In this document: one piece after another, positions 15,143-24,204 of the stretch
How the letters are laid out: the number at the start of each line of letters is the position of its first letter
How positions within the stretch are numbered: position 1 is the first letter of the stretch
From: Scatomonas sp963928055
Lineage (GTDB): Bacteria; Bacillota; Clostridia; Lachnospirales; Lachnospiraceae
Length of the DNA: 64,000 nt
Assembly: GCA_963928055.1 (NCBI GenBank)
Contig: CAWVDN010000004.1
Coordinates: forward strand, 1-64,000
Reading direction: 5' to 3'
The notes under the pieces: model-generated
The model's database searches: none
Seen by the model: only the letters and a program-made list of their open reading frames with translations
Told to the model about the DNA's origin: nothing
Made by a program: the position numbers and the translations under genes

Positions 15143-16549
15143 ATGAGAAAATGGACAGCCCTGTTCCTGCTTGCCGTCATGGCCTTTTGTCTGGCTGCCT
15201 GTCAGCAGGGAGACCGGGGGCATTTCGCCTTGACAGATGGAAATTCCGCGTCCGAAACGGGTGATGAGGAAAGCAGCTCCCCGGCATCCGATTCATCCCA
15301 GGTAAATTCCAATATCCTTATCGCATACGACCCCGCGCAGCAGCCAGTGGTCCAGACGGCGGAAATCCTGGCGGACGCACTCTCTGGCGACTTGCTGGAA
15401 GTAGAACATGATGACAGCCTCCAGGCTGACGCCTATGAATATGTGTTGCTGGGGTTTGCGCCTGATGGGGATGCGCTTCCCCAGACAATCGAGGCGTTTC
15501 TTGGACGTCATGATTTTGGAGCGCGTACCATTTACCCCTTTGTTCTGGGAGACGGTAATGAGGATGTGGTTTCACAGGCTGACCTGTATTCTGCCATCTC
15601 GCAGCTTCAGCCAGGAGCTTTGATGGGAGGAGACGTACTGATGATAACACCGGATACGACGGAGGATACGATCAGCGCATGGGCGGAAAGCCTTGGGATT
15701 AACAGTACAGATGATGCCGTGCCGGAAAACAGCGCGGCAAACACGGTGGCAACCGCCACAGTTACCCCTGGAAAACAGCAGGTGCTGTATCTCTGGGAGG
15801 AGGGAAACGCTCCAGCACAGACGGAGTACACCGTCAATAACGGCGGCTATTCGGATGATCCGGACTTCCGGCCTTACATTACCAGCTTTCCTGTCCCGGA
15901 GGGAATCGAGATCAAGGGCGCAGTGCTCATCTGCCCCGGCGGGGCCTTCCAATTCCGCAGCGATCAGCCGGAAGGTGTGGATGTGGCGGAGGCACTCAGT
16001 GCTTTGGGCTATCAGAGCTTTGTGGTGGATTACCGTCTGCGTCCCTACACCCAGCAGGAGGGAGCCCTGGATCTGGCACGGGCCGTGCGATTTGTGCGGG
16101 CCCATGCCCAAGAGTACGGAATTGAGGAACAGGACATCGCTGTAATGGGTTTTTCGGCGGGTGGAATTTTAAGTGGCGAAATGCTCTTAAACTTTGACGG
16201 GGATGTAAGCCCGACAGCACTTGACCCACAGTACCAGCCGGATGCGCTGGACGGCGTTTCTGCCGACGCGGCGGCCTGCGGCATGATTTATTCCTTCTAT
16301 GGCCGCCTGAGTGTGGGTACCACCGATGTGGAGCTGCTGCGCTCCGGGGGGTTGCCGCCTACTTTCTACTGCTATGGCACCCGCGACCCGTTCTATGAAC
16401 AGTTTTTAGTCAACGCCGATGCAGCGGAAGAAGCGGGCGTAGAAGTGGAGCGGCTGCAGCTTGACGGGATGCCCCACGGATTTGGAGCCAGCGGCGATTG
16501 GATTCCGGGCTACGACCAGTGGCTTGGCGCTGTGTTCGCAGAAAACTGA
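15143..16549 (+). CDS. Lipoprotein fusing a degenerate flavodoxin-like domain to an esterase
   Basis: A 468-residue predicted lipoprotein (lipobox LAAC). Residues about 55-180 align in order with the neighbouring flavodoxin (ILIAYDPAQQ, VLLGFAPDGDALPQTIEAFL, GARTIYPFVLGDG, ISQLQPGALM) but lack any FMN phosphate loop. Residues about 210-465 form an alpha/beta-hydrolase with a GFSAGG nucleophile elbow, an Asp in GTRDPFYEQF and the His in MPHGFGAS. It therefore looks like a flavodoxin-derived scaffold joined to a BD-FAE-like esterase. The start at 15143 follows GGGAGGTGCG and the gene is 38 nt downstream of its flavodoxin neighbour. Confidence 0.8.
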   Translation: MRKWTALFLLAVMAFCLAACQQGDRGHFALTDGNSASETGDEESSSPASDSSQVNSNILIAYDPAQQPVVQTAEILADALSGDLLEVEHDDSLQADAYEYVLLGFAPDGDALPQTIEAFLGRHDFGARTIYPFVLGDGNEDVVSQADLYSAISQLQPGALMGGDVLMITPDTTEDTISAWAESLGINSTDDAVPENSAANTVATATVTPGKQQVLYLWEEGNAPAQTEYTVNNGGYSDDPDFRPYITSFPVPEGIEIKGAVLICPGGAFQFRSDQPEGVDVAEALSALGYQSFVVDYRLRPYTQQEGALDLARAVRFVRAHAQEYGIEEQDIAVMGFSAGGILSGEMLLNFDGDVSPTALDPQYQPDALDGVSADAAACGMIYSFYGRLSVGTTDVELLRSGGLPPTFYCYGTRDPFYEQFLVNADAAEEAGVEVERLQLDGMPHGFGASGDWIPGYDQWLGAVFAEN

Positions 16550-16586
16550 CAAACCAGAGCGGCTTATCCCGCCTGTTTATCATACC

Positions 16587-16624
16587 GGCAGGCTCCGACC
16601 TTTTGGGCGGGGTCTGCCTTTTTC
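16587..16624 (+). terminator. Possible weak terminator before the MATE gene
   Basis: GGCAG and CTGCC, with further imperfect pairing between CCGACC and GGGGTC, are followed by TTTTTCT. It may reduce read-through from the esterase genes into the exporter gene. Confidence 0.35.
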
Positions 16625-16639
16625 TTTGGAAAGGAAGCG

Positions 16640-18007
16640 ATGGACGAAATGGAAGAAGATGCGGAAAAATATTTGTTTGAAAAAATGCCGGTGCCCAAAG
16701 CGGTAGCGACCCTGGCGATTCCAACCATCATCAGCCAGGTGGTGACCATGATCTACAACCTGGCGGATACCTTTTTTGTGGGGCAGATCGGTGACCCGCT
16801 GATGGTGGCCGCTGTTTCGCTGGTATCACCCTGGTTCAATCTGCTGACCGCCTTGGGGAACCTGTTCGGCTTGGGCGGTAGCAGCCTGATCTCCCGGATG
16901 ATGGGGGCACAAAACCATAAGGACATCAAATATGTGTCGGTATTCAGCATTTGGGGCGGTGCGGCGGTAACGCTTCTCTTTTCCCTGGGTACCTGGTTCG
17001 CCCGCGTCCCCTTGCTGGATTTTCTTGGAGCCAGCCCGGATACCTATGGTTATGCGCAGGATTATCTGTTGTGGGTAGTCGTACTGGGTGGCGTGCCCAC
17101 CATGGTGAGCCTGGCGCTGGGCCATCTGCTGCGGAGCGAGGGCCACGCGAAACAGGCCAGCGCCGGCATGATGTTCGGCGGTATCCTCAATGTTGTGCTG
17201 GACCCTGTTTTTATTTTTGTATTCCATCTGGATGTGGCCGGAGCTGCCATTGCCACGGCTCTTTCCAATGCCGCTTCGGTGGTGTTCTTTGTCATCCAGT
17301 ACATACGGCTGAAGGACAAAACGGCGGTTTCCCTCAATCCCCGGCACTTTACCTTCCGTTTTGTACGCCCCATCTTCTCGGTCGGCCTGGCGTCGGCTTT
17401 GGCAACCACGCTGGGAAACGCCTCCAACATGGTGATGGTCCATCTGGCCTCCGGCTACGGCGACATCCCCGTAGCGGCCTACGGCGTGGTGAAACGTATC
17501 GACCAGTTCCCGCTGAATGTTTCCATGGGGCTGTGCCAGGGCTTTATGCCGCTGGTGGGATATAACTTTGCCACCAGGGATTATGGGCGGATGCGTAAAG
17601 TGTCCACTTTTTCCTGGAAGGTTGCCCTGGTGATATCTGCCTGTTTTATCGCCTGCTTCGCCGCCTTTGCGCCGCAGATTTTCCATCTGTTTATCTCGGA
17701 GACGCAGACCAGTACCCTTGGCGCTTCCTTCCTGCGGATCGCCTGCCTTGCGGTACCGTTGACCAGCGTCAATTTCCTTATTAGTTATACACTGCAAGCC
17801 ATGGGAAAAGGCGGACAGTCTGCAATCCTTACTTCCTGCCGTCAAGGGGCGCTCAATATCCCGCTGTTGATCGTGATGAACCTGATTTTCGGCTTGTACG
17901 GCATGATCTGGACTCAGCTTGTGGTGGAGGTCATTATGCTGCCGGTTTCACTTGGGATCTACTTCCACACTTTCCGAGGGCTAAAGACTGGAGAAAAAAG
18001 AGCATAA
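16640..18007 (+). CDS. MATE-family multidrug/sodium antiporter
   Basis: A 455-residue membrane protein with twelve predicted helices and the two-fold MATE layout. IPTIISQVVTMIYNLADTFF opens the first half, and KRIDQFPLNVSMGLCQGFMP marks the second half. MATE exporters expel organic cations or other small molecules using sodium or proton gradients. The start at 16640 follows GGAAAGGAAGCG. It is the last gene of operon A, so it probably exports a product or toxic intermediate of the cluster's chemistry (inference). Promoter B begins at the end of this gene. Confidence 0.93.
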   Translation: MDEMEEDAEKYLFEKMPVPKAVATLAIPTIISQVVTMIYNLADTFFVGQIGDPLMVAAVSLVSPWFNLLTALGNLFGLGGSSLISRMMGAQNHKDIKYVSVFSIWGGAAVTLLFSLGTWFARVPLLDFLGASPDTYGYAQDYLLWVVVLGGVPTMVSLALGHLLRSEGHAKQASAGMMFGGILNVVLDPVFIFVFHLDVAGAAIATALSNAASVVFFVIQYIRLKDKTAVSLNPRHFTFRFVRPIFSVGLASALATTLGNASNMVMVHLASGYGDIPVAAYGVVKRIDQFPLNVSMGLCQGFMPLVGYNFATRDYGRMRKVSTFSWKVALVISACFIACFAAFAPQIFHLFISETQTSTLGASFLRIACLAVPLTSVNFLISYTLQAMGKGGQSAILTSCRQGALNIPLLIVMNLIFGLYGMIWTQLVVEVIMLPVSLGIYFHTFRGLKTGEKRA

Positions 18008-18070
18008 ACCTTTGAGTTTCAACTGCATAACAAACAGAGACTTCTGGTTTCCACTGTACCGCATTACAAT
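18004..18070 (+). promoter_or_regulatory. Promoter B with LysR-type box (second redox operon)
   Basis: -35 TTCTGG, 17-bp spacer, -10 TACAAT (18065-18070). The box AACCTTTGAGTT (18007-18018) is centred 52.5 bp before the -10, exactly as in promoters A and C. CTGCATAACAAACAGAGACT separates box and -35 and is nearly identical in all three. The box overlaps the last codons of the MATE gene. Confidence 0.8.
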
Positions 18071-18100
18071 GTAGATAAAGGAAAGAAAGAGGTGTACAAG

Positions 18101-19125
18101 ATGGAAAACCGTGTTTTAGGAAAAGATTTAACGGTTTCCGCTGTCGGCCTTGGCTGCATGGGCTTTTCCCATGCCTACGGCGCGCCGACAGACGAAAAAG
18201 AAACCATTCGCCTGCTGCGCCGGGCGTTCGATCTGGGATATACGCTTTTTGATACGGCAGAGGTTTACGGCACGCCGGATGATCCGCATATCAACGAAGT
18301 TCTGGTGGGGAAAGCCCTTGCCCCGGTACGGGATCAGGCTGTCATCGCTACAAAATTTGGTCTACGGTTTGACTTTGAAAGCGGCAAGGTACCTGTTCCC
18401 CTGATTCCGGACTCTCGACCGGAAACGATCCGCAGATCGGTGGAAGGTTCTTTGAAGCGGCTGGGTACCGACCATATTGATCTCTATTTCCAGCACCGCA
18501 TCGATCCAGATGTGGAACCGGAGACAGTTGCGGGTGTGATGTCGGATTTAATCAAAGAAGGCAAGATCACCCATTGGGGCATTTCAGAAGTAAACGAAGA
18601 TTACCTGCGCCGCGCAAATACGGTTTGTCCTGTAACCGCGGTGCAGAACCGTTATTCCATGATGGCACGCCATTATGAGAACCTATTCCCCGTGCTGGAG
18701 GAGCTTGGAGTCGGACTGGTAGCTTTTTCTCCCATGGCGAACGGCTTCCTCACCGGAAAATACGGAAAGGGACAGACGTTTGACCCGAAAACCGATTACC
18801 GCGCCGCTATGCCGCAGTTTACCGATGAGGCTGTGGAGCAGAACGCCGCCCTTTTGAAACTGCTTCATGATATGGCAGCGGAGAAAAACGCAACGCCTGC
18901 GCAGATCTCCATGGCTTTTGGATGCTCTGCAAGAAACCTTGGATCGTACCTATCCCCGGCACACGGAAAGAAGAGCGGATGGCGGAAAACGCCGGAGCTG
19001 ACAGGATCAAGCTTTCGCCCGATGAGGTCGATGTGCTGGACAGGGCTTTGGATTCTATGGAAATGTCCGCCGTGTTTGGGGGAACGCCGGTTTCTCTCCA
19101 TGCAGTAGAAAAAGGTTCAGAATAA
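18101..19125 (+). pseudogene. Aldo/keto reductase, frameshifted near the C-terminus
   Basis: The frame from ATG 18101 (AAAGAGGTG upstream) encodes an AKR of the Tas/YghZ-like type, with catalytic Asp/Tyr in DTAEVYG, Lys in IATKFG and His in YFQHRID. At about 18914 (ATGGCTTTTGGATGC) the frame slips. The true continuation WMLCKKPWIVPIPGTRKEER through to the end at 19125 is in another frame, consistent with two extra T residues. Joined, the protein would be about 340 residues, a normal length. Several genes in this window carry such indels, so it may be an error and the enzyme may be intact. Confidence 0.75.
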
Positions 19126-19143
19126 ATAAAGGAGTTGAGCATA

Positions 19144-20220
19144 ATGAACCATATGAAGGGCGTTGTTATTACTGGTCAAAATACCATGGCTATCAGTGAG
19201 GATTGCCCGCTTCCGGAAGAACCATGTTCTACAGGTGCATTTATCAAACCGCTCATCTAGTCGCCATGTACAAGCGATGCGCATCTTTGTTCTACCGGCT
19301 GCGCTTCACTGCCCTATCTGCTGGGTAAGGCGGTAGGCCATGAGATGTGCGGTGAGATCGTTCAGATCGGTGCAGATGTTCACGATTTTAAGGTGGGCGA
19401 TAAGGTCATTGTCTGCTCCGTTATGCCGGTATGGAGAAGTATGGAGGCGCAGGATGGCAGAGCCAAACAGCATCAGGATAATATGTACGCCGGCGTGGAT
19501 TATCCTGATCGCGGCGGCTCCTTTGTGGAAACCTATTATATCCGGGATGCAGATATGAATCTGGCTAAGATCCCGGAGGGCGTCTCGCTGGAACAGGCAG
19601 TCATGGTGCCCGACATGATGTGTACCGCCTTTGAAGGAGTACAGTCGCTCGGGATGAAATTCGGCCAGTCAGTTGCTGTGCTGGGCATTGGGCCGGTGGG
19701 ATTGATGGTTGTCCGTGCGGCGGTTCTCCAGGGGGCGGGTAATATCTTTGCCATTGGTTCCCGCAAGGTGTGTTTTGATGTGGCGAAAGAATATGGCGCA
19801 ACCCATCTGATGGACTACCACGAACAGGATTATATTGATCGGATTGTTCAGGAGAACGGCGGTCCGGTGGACAATGTAGTGCTGTGCGGCGGCAGTGAAA
19901 AAGAATTAAGTTTGGGATTGCAGATGCTGAAAAATGGCGGCACCCTGGTAAACTTAAGCGCCTACTTCAGTAATGCGTCTATCCCCATCCAACCAGCCGT
20001 GTGGGGCTTTGGCTATGGGGACAAAACCATCAAAGGCGTTGGATGCGGCGGCGGACGGCTACTGATGTCCAGAATGGCGCAGCTTATCGCGACCGGCCGG
20101 GTTGAGCCGGAGAAACTTATTACCCACCGATACCATGGCATGGAACAAATCCCAGAAGCGATGAACCTGTTCCTGAACCATGACCGGAGCCTGATCAAGC
20201 CTGTGATTTATAATGATTGA
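19144..20220 (+). pseudogene. Zinc-dependent alcohol dehydrogenase with in-frame amber codon
   Basis: ATG 19144 (AAGGAGTTG upstream) begins a 358-codon frame broken by TAG at 19258-19260, just before the zinc-site segment SPCTSDAHLC. Downstream, GHEMCGEI and a Rossmann segment LGIGPVGLMVVRAAVLQGAG are intact, as in NADP-dependent isopropanol dehydrogenases. Homologues have a small hydrophobic residue at the stop position, so this is a nonsense mutation or a base error. A restart downstream (for example ATG 19345) would lack the catalytic zinc ligands. Confidence 0.75.
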
Positions 20221-20244
20221 TTTACAATCGGAAAGGATGAATGA

Positions 20245-21093
20245 ATGATGGAATACGCAACTTTGAACAACGGAGTAAAAATGCCCATGGCGGGTATCGG
20301 CACCTTTTTGCTGACGCCGGATGAAGCAGAGGCTTCTGTGCTCTCCGCCCTCCAGTGCGGCTATCGCCTGATTGATACCGCCAACGCCTATGTAAATGAG
20401 AAGGCCGTGGGCCGGGCCATGAAACGCTCCGGCCTAAAGCGGGAAGAAATCTTTCTGGAAACAAAGCTGTGGCCCAGCTTCTATGAGCAGGAGGATGCGG
20501 TGGAAAAGACGCTGAAACGCTTGGACACCGACTATATCGACCTGCTTTTGATCCACCAGCCTGCGGGCAATTATGTTGCCGGTTATCGGCAGATGGAGAA
20601 GGCTTATAAGGGAGGAAAAGTAAAAGCCATCGGCCTCTCCAACTTCAACGAAAAGCAGATTCAGGAAATTTTAGATATTTGCGAAGTAAAGCCCGCAGTT
20701 CTTCAGACAGAAGTGCATCCCTATTCTCAGGAAAAGAAGCTGAAAGAGTTCCTGGATAAAGAAGGCATTGTCATCCAGGCATGGTATCCCCTGGGACATG
20801 GGGACAAGGCCCTGCAACAGGAGCCGCTGTTTACGGAGTTGGGCAAAAAGTATGGCAAGAGTAATGCCCAGGTCATTCTGCGCTGGCACATTCAGGCCGG
20901 CAATATCGTGATCCCCGGCTCTAAAAATCCGGCCCATATCAAGGACAATTTCGACCTGTTTGACTTTGCGCTGACGGATGATGAAATGGCTAAAATCACT
21001 GCTTTGGACAAGCAGAAGCGTTATTACACCAGCACACCGGAAATGCTGAAAAAGTATGCGGAAATGGTGCCGGATGTAGATGGGCAGAAATAA
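20245..21093 (+). CDS. Aldo/keto reductase (AKR5-like)
   Basis: A 282-residue NADPH-dependent reductase of carbonyl compounds, resembling 2,5-diketo-gluconate reductases. The TIM-barrel start is TLNNGVKMPMAGIGTF. The catalytic tetrad is visible as Asp and Tyr in DTANAYVNE, Lys in ETKLWPS and His in LLIHQPAG. IPGSKNPAHIKDNFDLFDF forms the NADPH-binding end. It lies 25 nt after the alcohol dehydrogenase gene in operon B. A close paralogue opens operon C (23337). Confidence 0.92.
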   Translation: MMEYATLNNGVKMPMAGIGTFLLTPDEAEASVLSALQCGYRLIDTANAYVNEKAVGRAMKRSGLKREEIFLETKLWPSFYEQEDAVEKTLKRLDTDYIDLLLIHQPAGNYVAGYRQMEKAYKGGKVKAIGLSNFNEKQIQEILDICEVKPAVLQTEVHPYSQEKKLKEFLDKEGIVIQAWYPLGHGDKALQQEPLFTELGKKYGKSNAQVILRWHIQAGNIVIPGSKNPAHIKDNFDLFDFALTDDEMAKITALDKQKRYYTSTPEMLKKYAEMVPDVDGQK

Positions 21094-21106
21094 GGAGGGA
21101 ATTGTA

Positions 21107-21664
21107 ATGCGTAAGAATTTCGGAACAAAATCATGGTTTTACCCACTGCCGGTGCTCATCATCGGTACCTATGATGAAAACGGCGCTCCTGACGCCATGA
21201 ATGCCGCATGGGGCGGCCTCTACGACGCTGATAAGGTGGTGCTCTGTCTGAGCGTCGGCCACAAGACCACAAAGAATATCCTGGACAAAGGCGCTTTTAC
21301 TGTCAGCTTTGCCGACGCAACTCATGTGATCCCCGCAGATTATGTGGGGATGGTATCTGCCAATAACGAGCCGAAAAAGATGGAGAAATCTGGTTTCCAT
21401 ACGATAAAGAGTGAGTTTGTGGACGCGCCCCTCATTGACGAGTTGCCGGTGGCTCTGGAGTGTAAATTGTTGAAAGCAAACGAGGACGGCAACATCATCG
21501 GTCAAATCGTGAACGTGAGCATTGACGAAAACGTCCTGAACAGCGAGGGAAAACTGGATATGGGCAAATTCCAGCCGGTTTCTTTTGAGCCTGCGAATAA
21601 TGGATACCATGTGCTGGGTGAGCGTGTGGGCAATGCGTTTGGCGATGGCGGTAAGCTGAAATAA
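21107..21664 (+). CDS. Flavin reductase-like (flavoredoxin) protein
   Basis: A 185-residue protein with the FMN-binding split-barrel fold of flavin reductase-like and flavoredoxin proteins (PLPVLIIGTYDENGAPDAMN, then AWGGLYDADKVVLCLS). It probably binds FMN and passes electrons from NAD(P)H to a partner or substrate in the cytoplasm. The start at 21107 follows AAGGAGGGAATT; an upstream in-frame start would overlap the AKR gene. It lies 13 nt after the AKR in operon B. Confidence 0.85.
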   Translation: MRKNFGTKSWFYPLPVLIIGTYDENGAPDAMNAAWGGLYDADKVVLCLSVGHKTTKNILDKGAFTVSFADATHVIPADYVGMVSANNEPKKMEKSGFHTIKSEFVDAPLIDELPVALECKLLKANEDGNIIGQIVNVSIDENVLNSEGKLDMGKFQPVSFEPANNGYHVLGERVGNAFGDGGKLK

Positions 21665-21679
21665 GGAGGCGAAGGATAT

Positions 21680-22075
21680 ATGAGCGGGGAATTTCACAAT
21701 CTGTTCCCACAAGGCGACCCCAACACGGTGGCCGGGAAGTATTTCAGCGGGGCCAGCTATCTCTGCCCTTTAAGCGATATGGGTGTTTCTGTCGCCAATG
21801 TCACCTTTGAGCCGACCTGTCGGAACAACTGGCATATCCATCATGACGGCGGACAGATTCTGCTTTGTACAGCAGGACGCGGATACTATCAGGAGTGGGG
21901 AAAGCCCGCCGAAGAACTGCATCCCGGCGATGTAGTTAACATCCCGCCGGAAGTAAAGCACTGGCACGGAGCCGCTCCGGACAGTTGGTTTGCCCATGTG
22001 GCGATTTCCGTTCCAGGGTCTAAAGCGGAGTGGCTGGAACCTGTGGATGAAGCGGAATATATGAAACTGAAATAA
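21680..22075 (+). CDS. Cupin-domain protein
   Basis: A 131-residue single-domain cupin. The metal-binding motif 1 is NWHIHHDGGQILLCTAGRGY and motif 2 is GDVVNIPPEVKHWHGA. The type often follows carboxymuconolactone-decarboxylase and reductase genes in Clostridia. It may be a small metal-dependent isomerase, dioxygenase or sensor; the sequence cannot decide. RBS AGGAGGCG; 15 nt after the flavoredoxin gene in operon B. Confidence 0.88.
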   Translation: MSGEFHNLFPQGDPNTVAGKYFSGASYLCPLSDMGVSVANVTFEPTCRNNWHIHHDGGQILLCTAGRGYYQEWGKPAEELHPGDVVNIPPEVKHWHGAAPDSWFAHVAISVPGSKAEWLEPVDEAEYMKLK

Positions 22076-22100
22076 ATTTGTGCGAAAGGAATGAATCAGT

Positions 22101-22424
22101 ATGGATAAAGTAACAGCAGGCAGAGATGCCATGAGTAAATTTGCTCCCAAATTTGCGGAACTCAACGATGATGTCCTTTTTGGAGAGGTCTGGTCACGGG
22201 AAGATAAGCTCTCGCCCCGTGACCGCAGTCTGATTACAGTATCTGCCCTGATGGCCAGCGGGATTCTGGATACTTCGCTTCTCCATCATATCGAACGGGC
22301 AAAGGCAAACGGCGTGACTGCCACGGAAATGAGCGAAGCCCTGACGCAGCTTGCTTTTTATGCCGGATGGCCTAAGGCGTGGGCAGCTTTGCGGATGGCG
22401 AAAGATGTTTATGAAGAAGAATAA
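22101..22424 (+). CDS. Carboxymuconolactone decarboxylase family protein
   Basis: A 107-residue all-helical CMD-family protein (LSPRDRSLITVSALMASGIL, then ALTQLAFYAGWPKAWAALRM). It has no CxxC pair, so it is not an AhpD-type peroxidase but closer to the decarboxylase/lactonase branch. Often found beside a cupin, as here. Function unknown; it probably acts on a small organic acid in the same pathway. RBS GAAAGGAATG. Its end overlaps the next reading frame. Confidence 0.85.
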   Translation: MDKVTAGRDAMSKFAPKFAELNDDVLFGEVWSREDKLSPRDRSLITVSALMASGILDTSLLHHIERAKANGVTATEMSEALTQLAFYAGWPKAWAALRMAKDVYEEE

Positions 22425-23139
22425 GATGGAGCGGCCTTTTGTTGCGTGCCATATGCTCGCTTCTCTGGACGGGAAAATTGACGGGGCTTTCTTCGGTGCG
22501 CCGGAGGCAGCTCCGGCACTCAAAGCCTATGGCGAGCTGCGGAATTTTTATGGCTGTCAGGCCACCCTGTACGGCACGAATACGATGCTGGGCGGTTATG
22601 TCGACGGGCGGGTCGGTGCGCTTTCTGCCGGTGATGTTTTACCACCCAAAAAGGACTGGGTGTCCCCCACGGGAAAAGCTCTGGGTAATTTCATTGTATC
22701 CGTGGATCCTGTGGGAGAACTGGCGTTTTCCTCCTCCACCATGGAGAAGAAAGGCCGACCCGCCGCCCATGTGATTGAGGCGCTGACTGAGCAGGCATCT
22801 CCAGCATATCTCGCTTATCTACAAAAGCAAGGGGTCTCCTATGTGTTCGCAGGGAAAGGCCGGCTGGACTGCTCCCTCCTTTTACAGAAACTGCGCGATT
22901 TATTTGGTATAGAGAAGCTGATGGTGGCGGGCGGCGGCACCGTCAACTGGTCGTTTCTTGCTGCAGGGCTGATCGACGAACTGAGCCTGGTCATTGCCCC
23001 AGTGGCAGACGGTGGAACCGAATCGGTTTCCATCTTTGAACAGTCGGAGTTTTTACCACGTAGTGGTCCTGTGGCGTTTCATCTCACAGAGGCAAAGGTT
23101 ATGAATGAAGATGTGCTGTGGCTCAGGTATAACCGATGA
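22411..23139 (+). CDS. RibD C-terminal/dihydrofolate-reductase-like oxidoreductase
   Basis: About 242 residues with the RibD_C fold: ACHMLASLDGKIDGAFF at the N-terminus, YGTNTMLGGY, and the NADPH-loop segment LMVAGGGTVNWSFLAAGLID. These proteins are NADPH-dependent reductases resembling the reductase half of riboflavin-biosynthetic RibD. No deaminase domain is present. Starts at 22405, 22411 and 22426 are all possible; each overlaps or abuts the preceding stop at 22424, indicating translational coupling. Last gene of operon B, followed by a terminator. Confidence 0.82.
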   Translation: MKKNKMERPFVACHMLASLDGKIDGAFFGAPEAAPALKAYGELRNFYGCQATLYGTNTMLGGYVDGRVGALSAGDVLPPKKDWVSPTGKALGNFIVSVDPVGELAFSSSTMEKKGRPAAHVIEALTEQASPAYLAYLQKQGVSYVFAGKGRLDCSLLLQKLRDLFGIEKLMVAGGGTVNWSFLAAGLIDELSLVIAPVADGGTESVSIFEQSEFLPRSGPVAFHLTEAKVMNEDVLWLRYNR

Positions 23140-23153
23140 TAGATTATAGAAAG

Positions 23154-23180
23154 GGTGTCGGAAACTTCCGGCACCTTTTT
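23154..23180 (+). terminator. Terminator of operon B
   Basis: GGTGTCGGAA and TTCCGGCACC pair (one mismatch) around a very short loop and are followed by five T residues, 15 nt after the last stop. Confidence 0.8.
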
Positions 23181-23192
23181 GCATATAAAAGC

Positions 23193-23259
23193 ATAAACCT
23201 TTCGGTTAAAACTGCGTAACCGATCGAGACTTCTGTAACCTCGCCAGAGCCTTTACAAT
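23193..23259 (+). promoter_or_regulatory. Promoter C with LysR-type box (third redox operon)
   Basis: -35 TTCTGT (23231-23236), 17-bp spacer, -10 TACAAT (23254-23259). The perfect inverted repeat AACCTTTCGGTT (23196-23207) is centred 52.5 bp before the -10. The intervening ACTGCGTAACCGATCGAGAC matches promoters A and B. It drives operon C (23337-29652). Confidence 0.82.
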
Positions 23260-23336
23260 AGAATCAGAAACAAGAAAGTTTCTCTTGGCAGAGTCCAGAA
23301 AAGTGCTGCGAATCTACGGAAAGGAAGTCATAAATC

Positions 23337-24191
23337 ATGGAATATGTAACATTGAATAACGGAGTCAAAATGCCGAAGATGGGGTACGGTGTTTTCCAAG
23401 TTGCTAATGAAGAATGTGAGCGCTGCGTGCTGGATGCCATTTCAGTAGGGTATCGCTCCATTGACACAGCCCAGTCCTATGGAAATGAGGAAGCGGTGGG
23501 CAGTGCTCTCCAGAAATGCGGAGTATCCAGAGAGGAATTGTTCCTCACTACAAAGATCTGGATGTCCAACGCCAGCTACGAAAAAGCGAAGGCATCCATT
23601 GACAAATCCCTGCAGAAACTGAAAACCGATTACATTGACCTGATGCTGATCCATCAGCCCTTTGGCGATTACTACGGCGCATATCGCGCTATGGAAGAAG
23701 CATATAAGGCGGGAAAGCTCAGAGCTATCGGTGTTTCAAATTTTTACCCTGACCGGCTCATCGACCTGTGCCAGTTCGCTGAGATCAAACCCATGGTAAA
23801 CCAGGTAGAGACTCATGTGTTCCAGCAGCAGAAAACCGCTCATGCGTATATGGAAAAATATGGCGTGCAGCACGAAGCCTGGGGACCTTTCGCAGAAGGT
23901 AAAAAGAGCTGTTTTACCAACCCGGTACTGATGGAGATCGGCGCAAAGTATGGCAAGACTGCGGCTCAGACGGCACTGCGGTTCCTGCTCCAGTCTGATG
24001 TGGTTGTAATTCCAAAATCCACCCACAAGGAGCGTATGGAACAGAACCTGAACGTGTTTGATTTTTCTCTCACTGAATCGGATATGGACGCCATTCGCGC
24101 CCTTGATGAAGGAAAGAGCCTGTTTTTCGACCATTATGAGCCCTCCACAGTAGAAATGCTTACGAATATGGGAAAAAACCGGATCGTATAA
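23337..24191 (+). CDS. Aldo/keto reductase (AKR5-like)
   Basis: A 284-residue paralogue of the reductase at 20245. The catalytic residues are in DTAQSYGNE (Asp, Tyr), LTTKIWM (Lys) and LMLIHQPFG (His). The IPKSTHKERMEQNLNVFDF end binds NADPH. It is the first gene of operon C, about 75 nt downstream of the predicted start site, with the ribosome binding site GGAAGG. The duplication of this enzyme across two co-regulated operons suggests related but distinct carbonyl substrates. Confidence 0.92.
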   Translation: MEYVTLNNGVKMPKMGYGVFQVANEECERCVLDAISVGYRSIDTAQSYGNEEAVGSALQKCGVSREELFLTTKIWMSNASYEKAKASIDKSLQKLKTDYIDLMLIHQPFGDYYGAYRAMEEAYKAGKLRAIGVSNFYPDRLIDLCQFAEIKPMVNQVETHVFQQQKTAHAYMEKYGVQHEAWGPFAEGKKSCFTNPVLMEIGAKYGKTAAQTALRFLLQSDVVVIPKSTHKERMEQNLNVFDFSLTESDMDAIRALDEGKSLFFDHYEPSTVEMLTNMGKNRIV

Positions 24192-24204
24192 GGAGGAAAA
24201 GAAA

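Noticed and set aside
7849..19260. In-frame TAG codons in the IS66 tnpA and the alcohol dehydrogenase, suggesting amber recoding
   Set aside because: In IS66 the position is Gln but in the dehydrogenase it is a small hydrophobic residue, so no single reassignment explains both. Point mutations or base errors are simpler.
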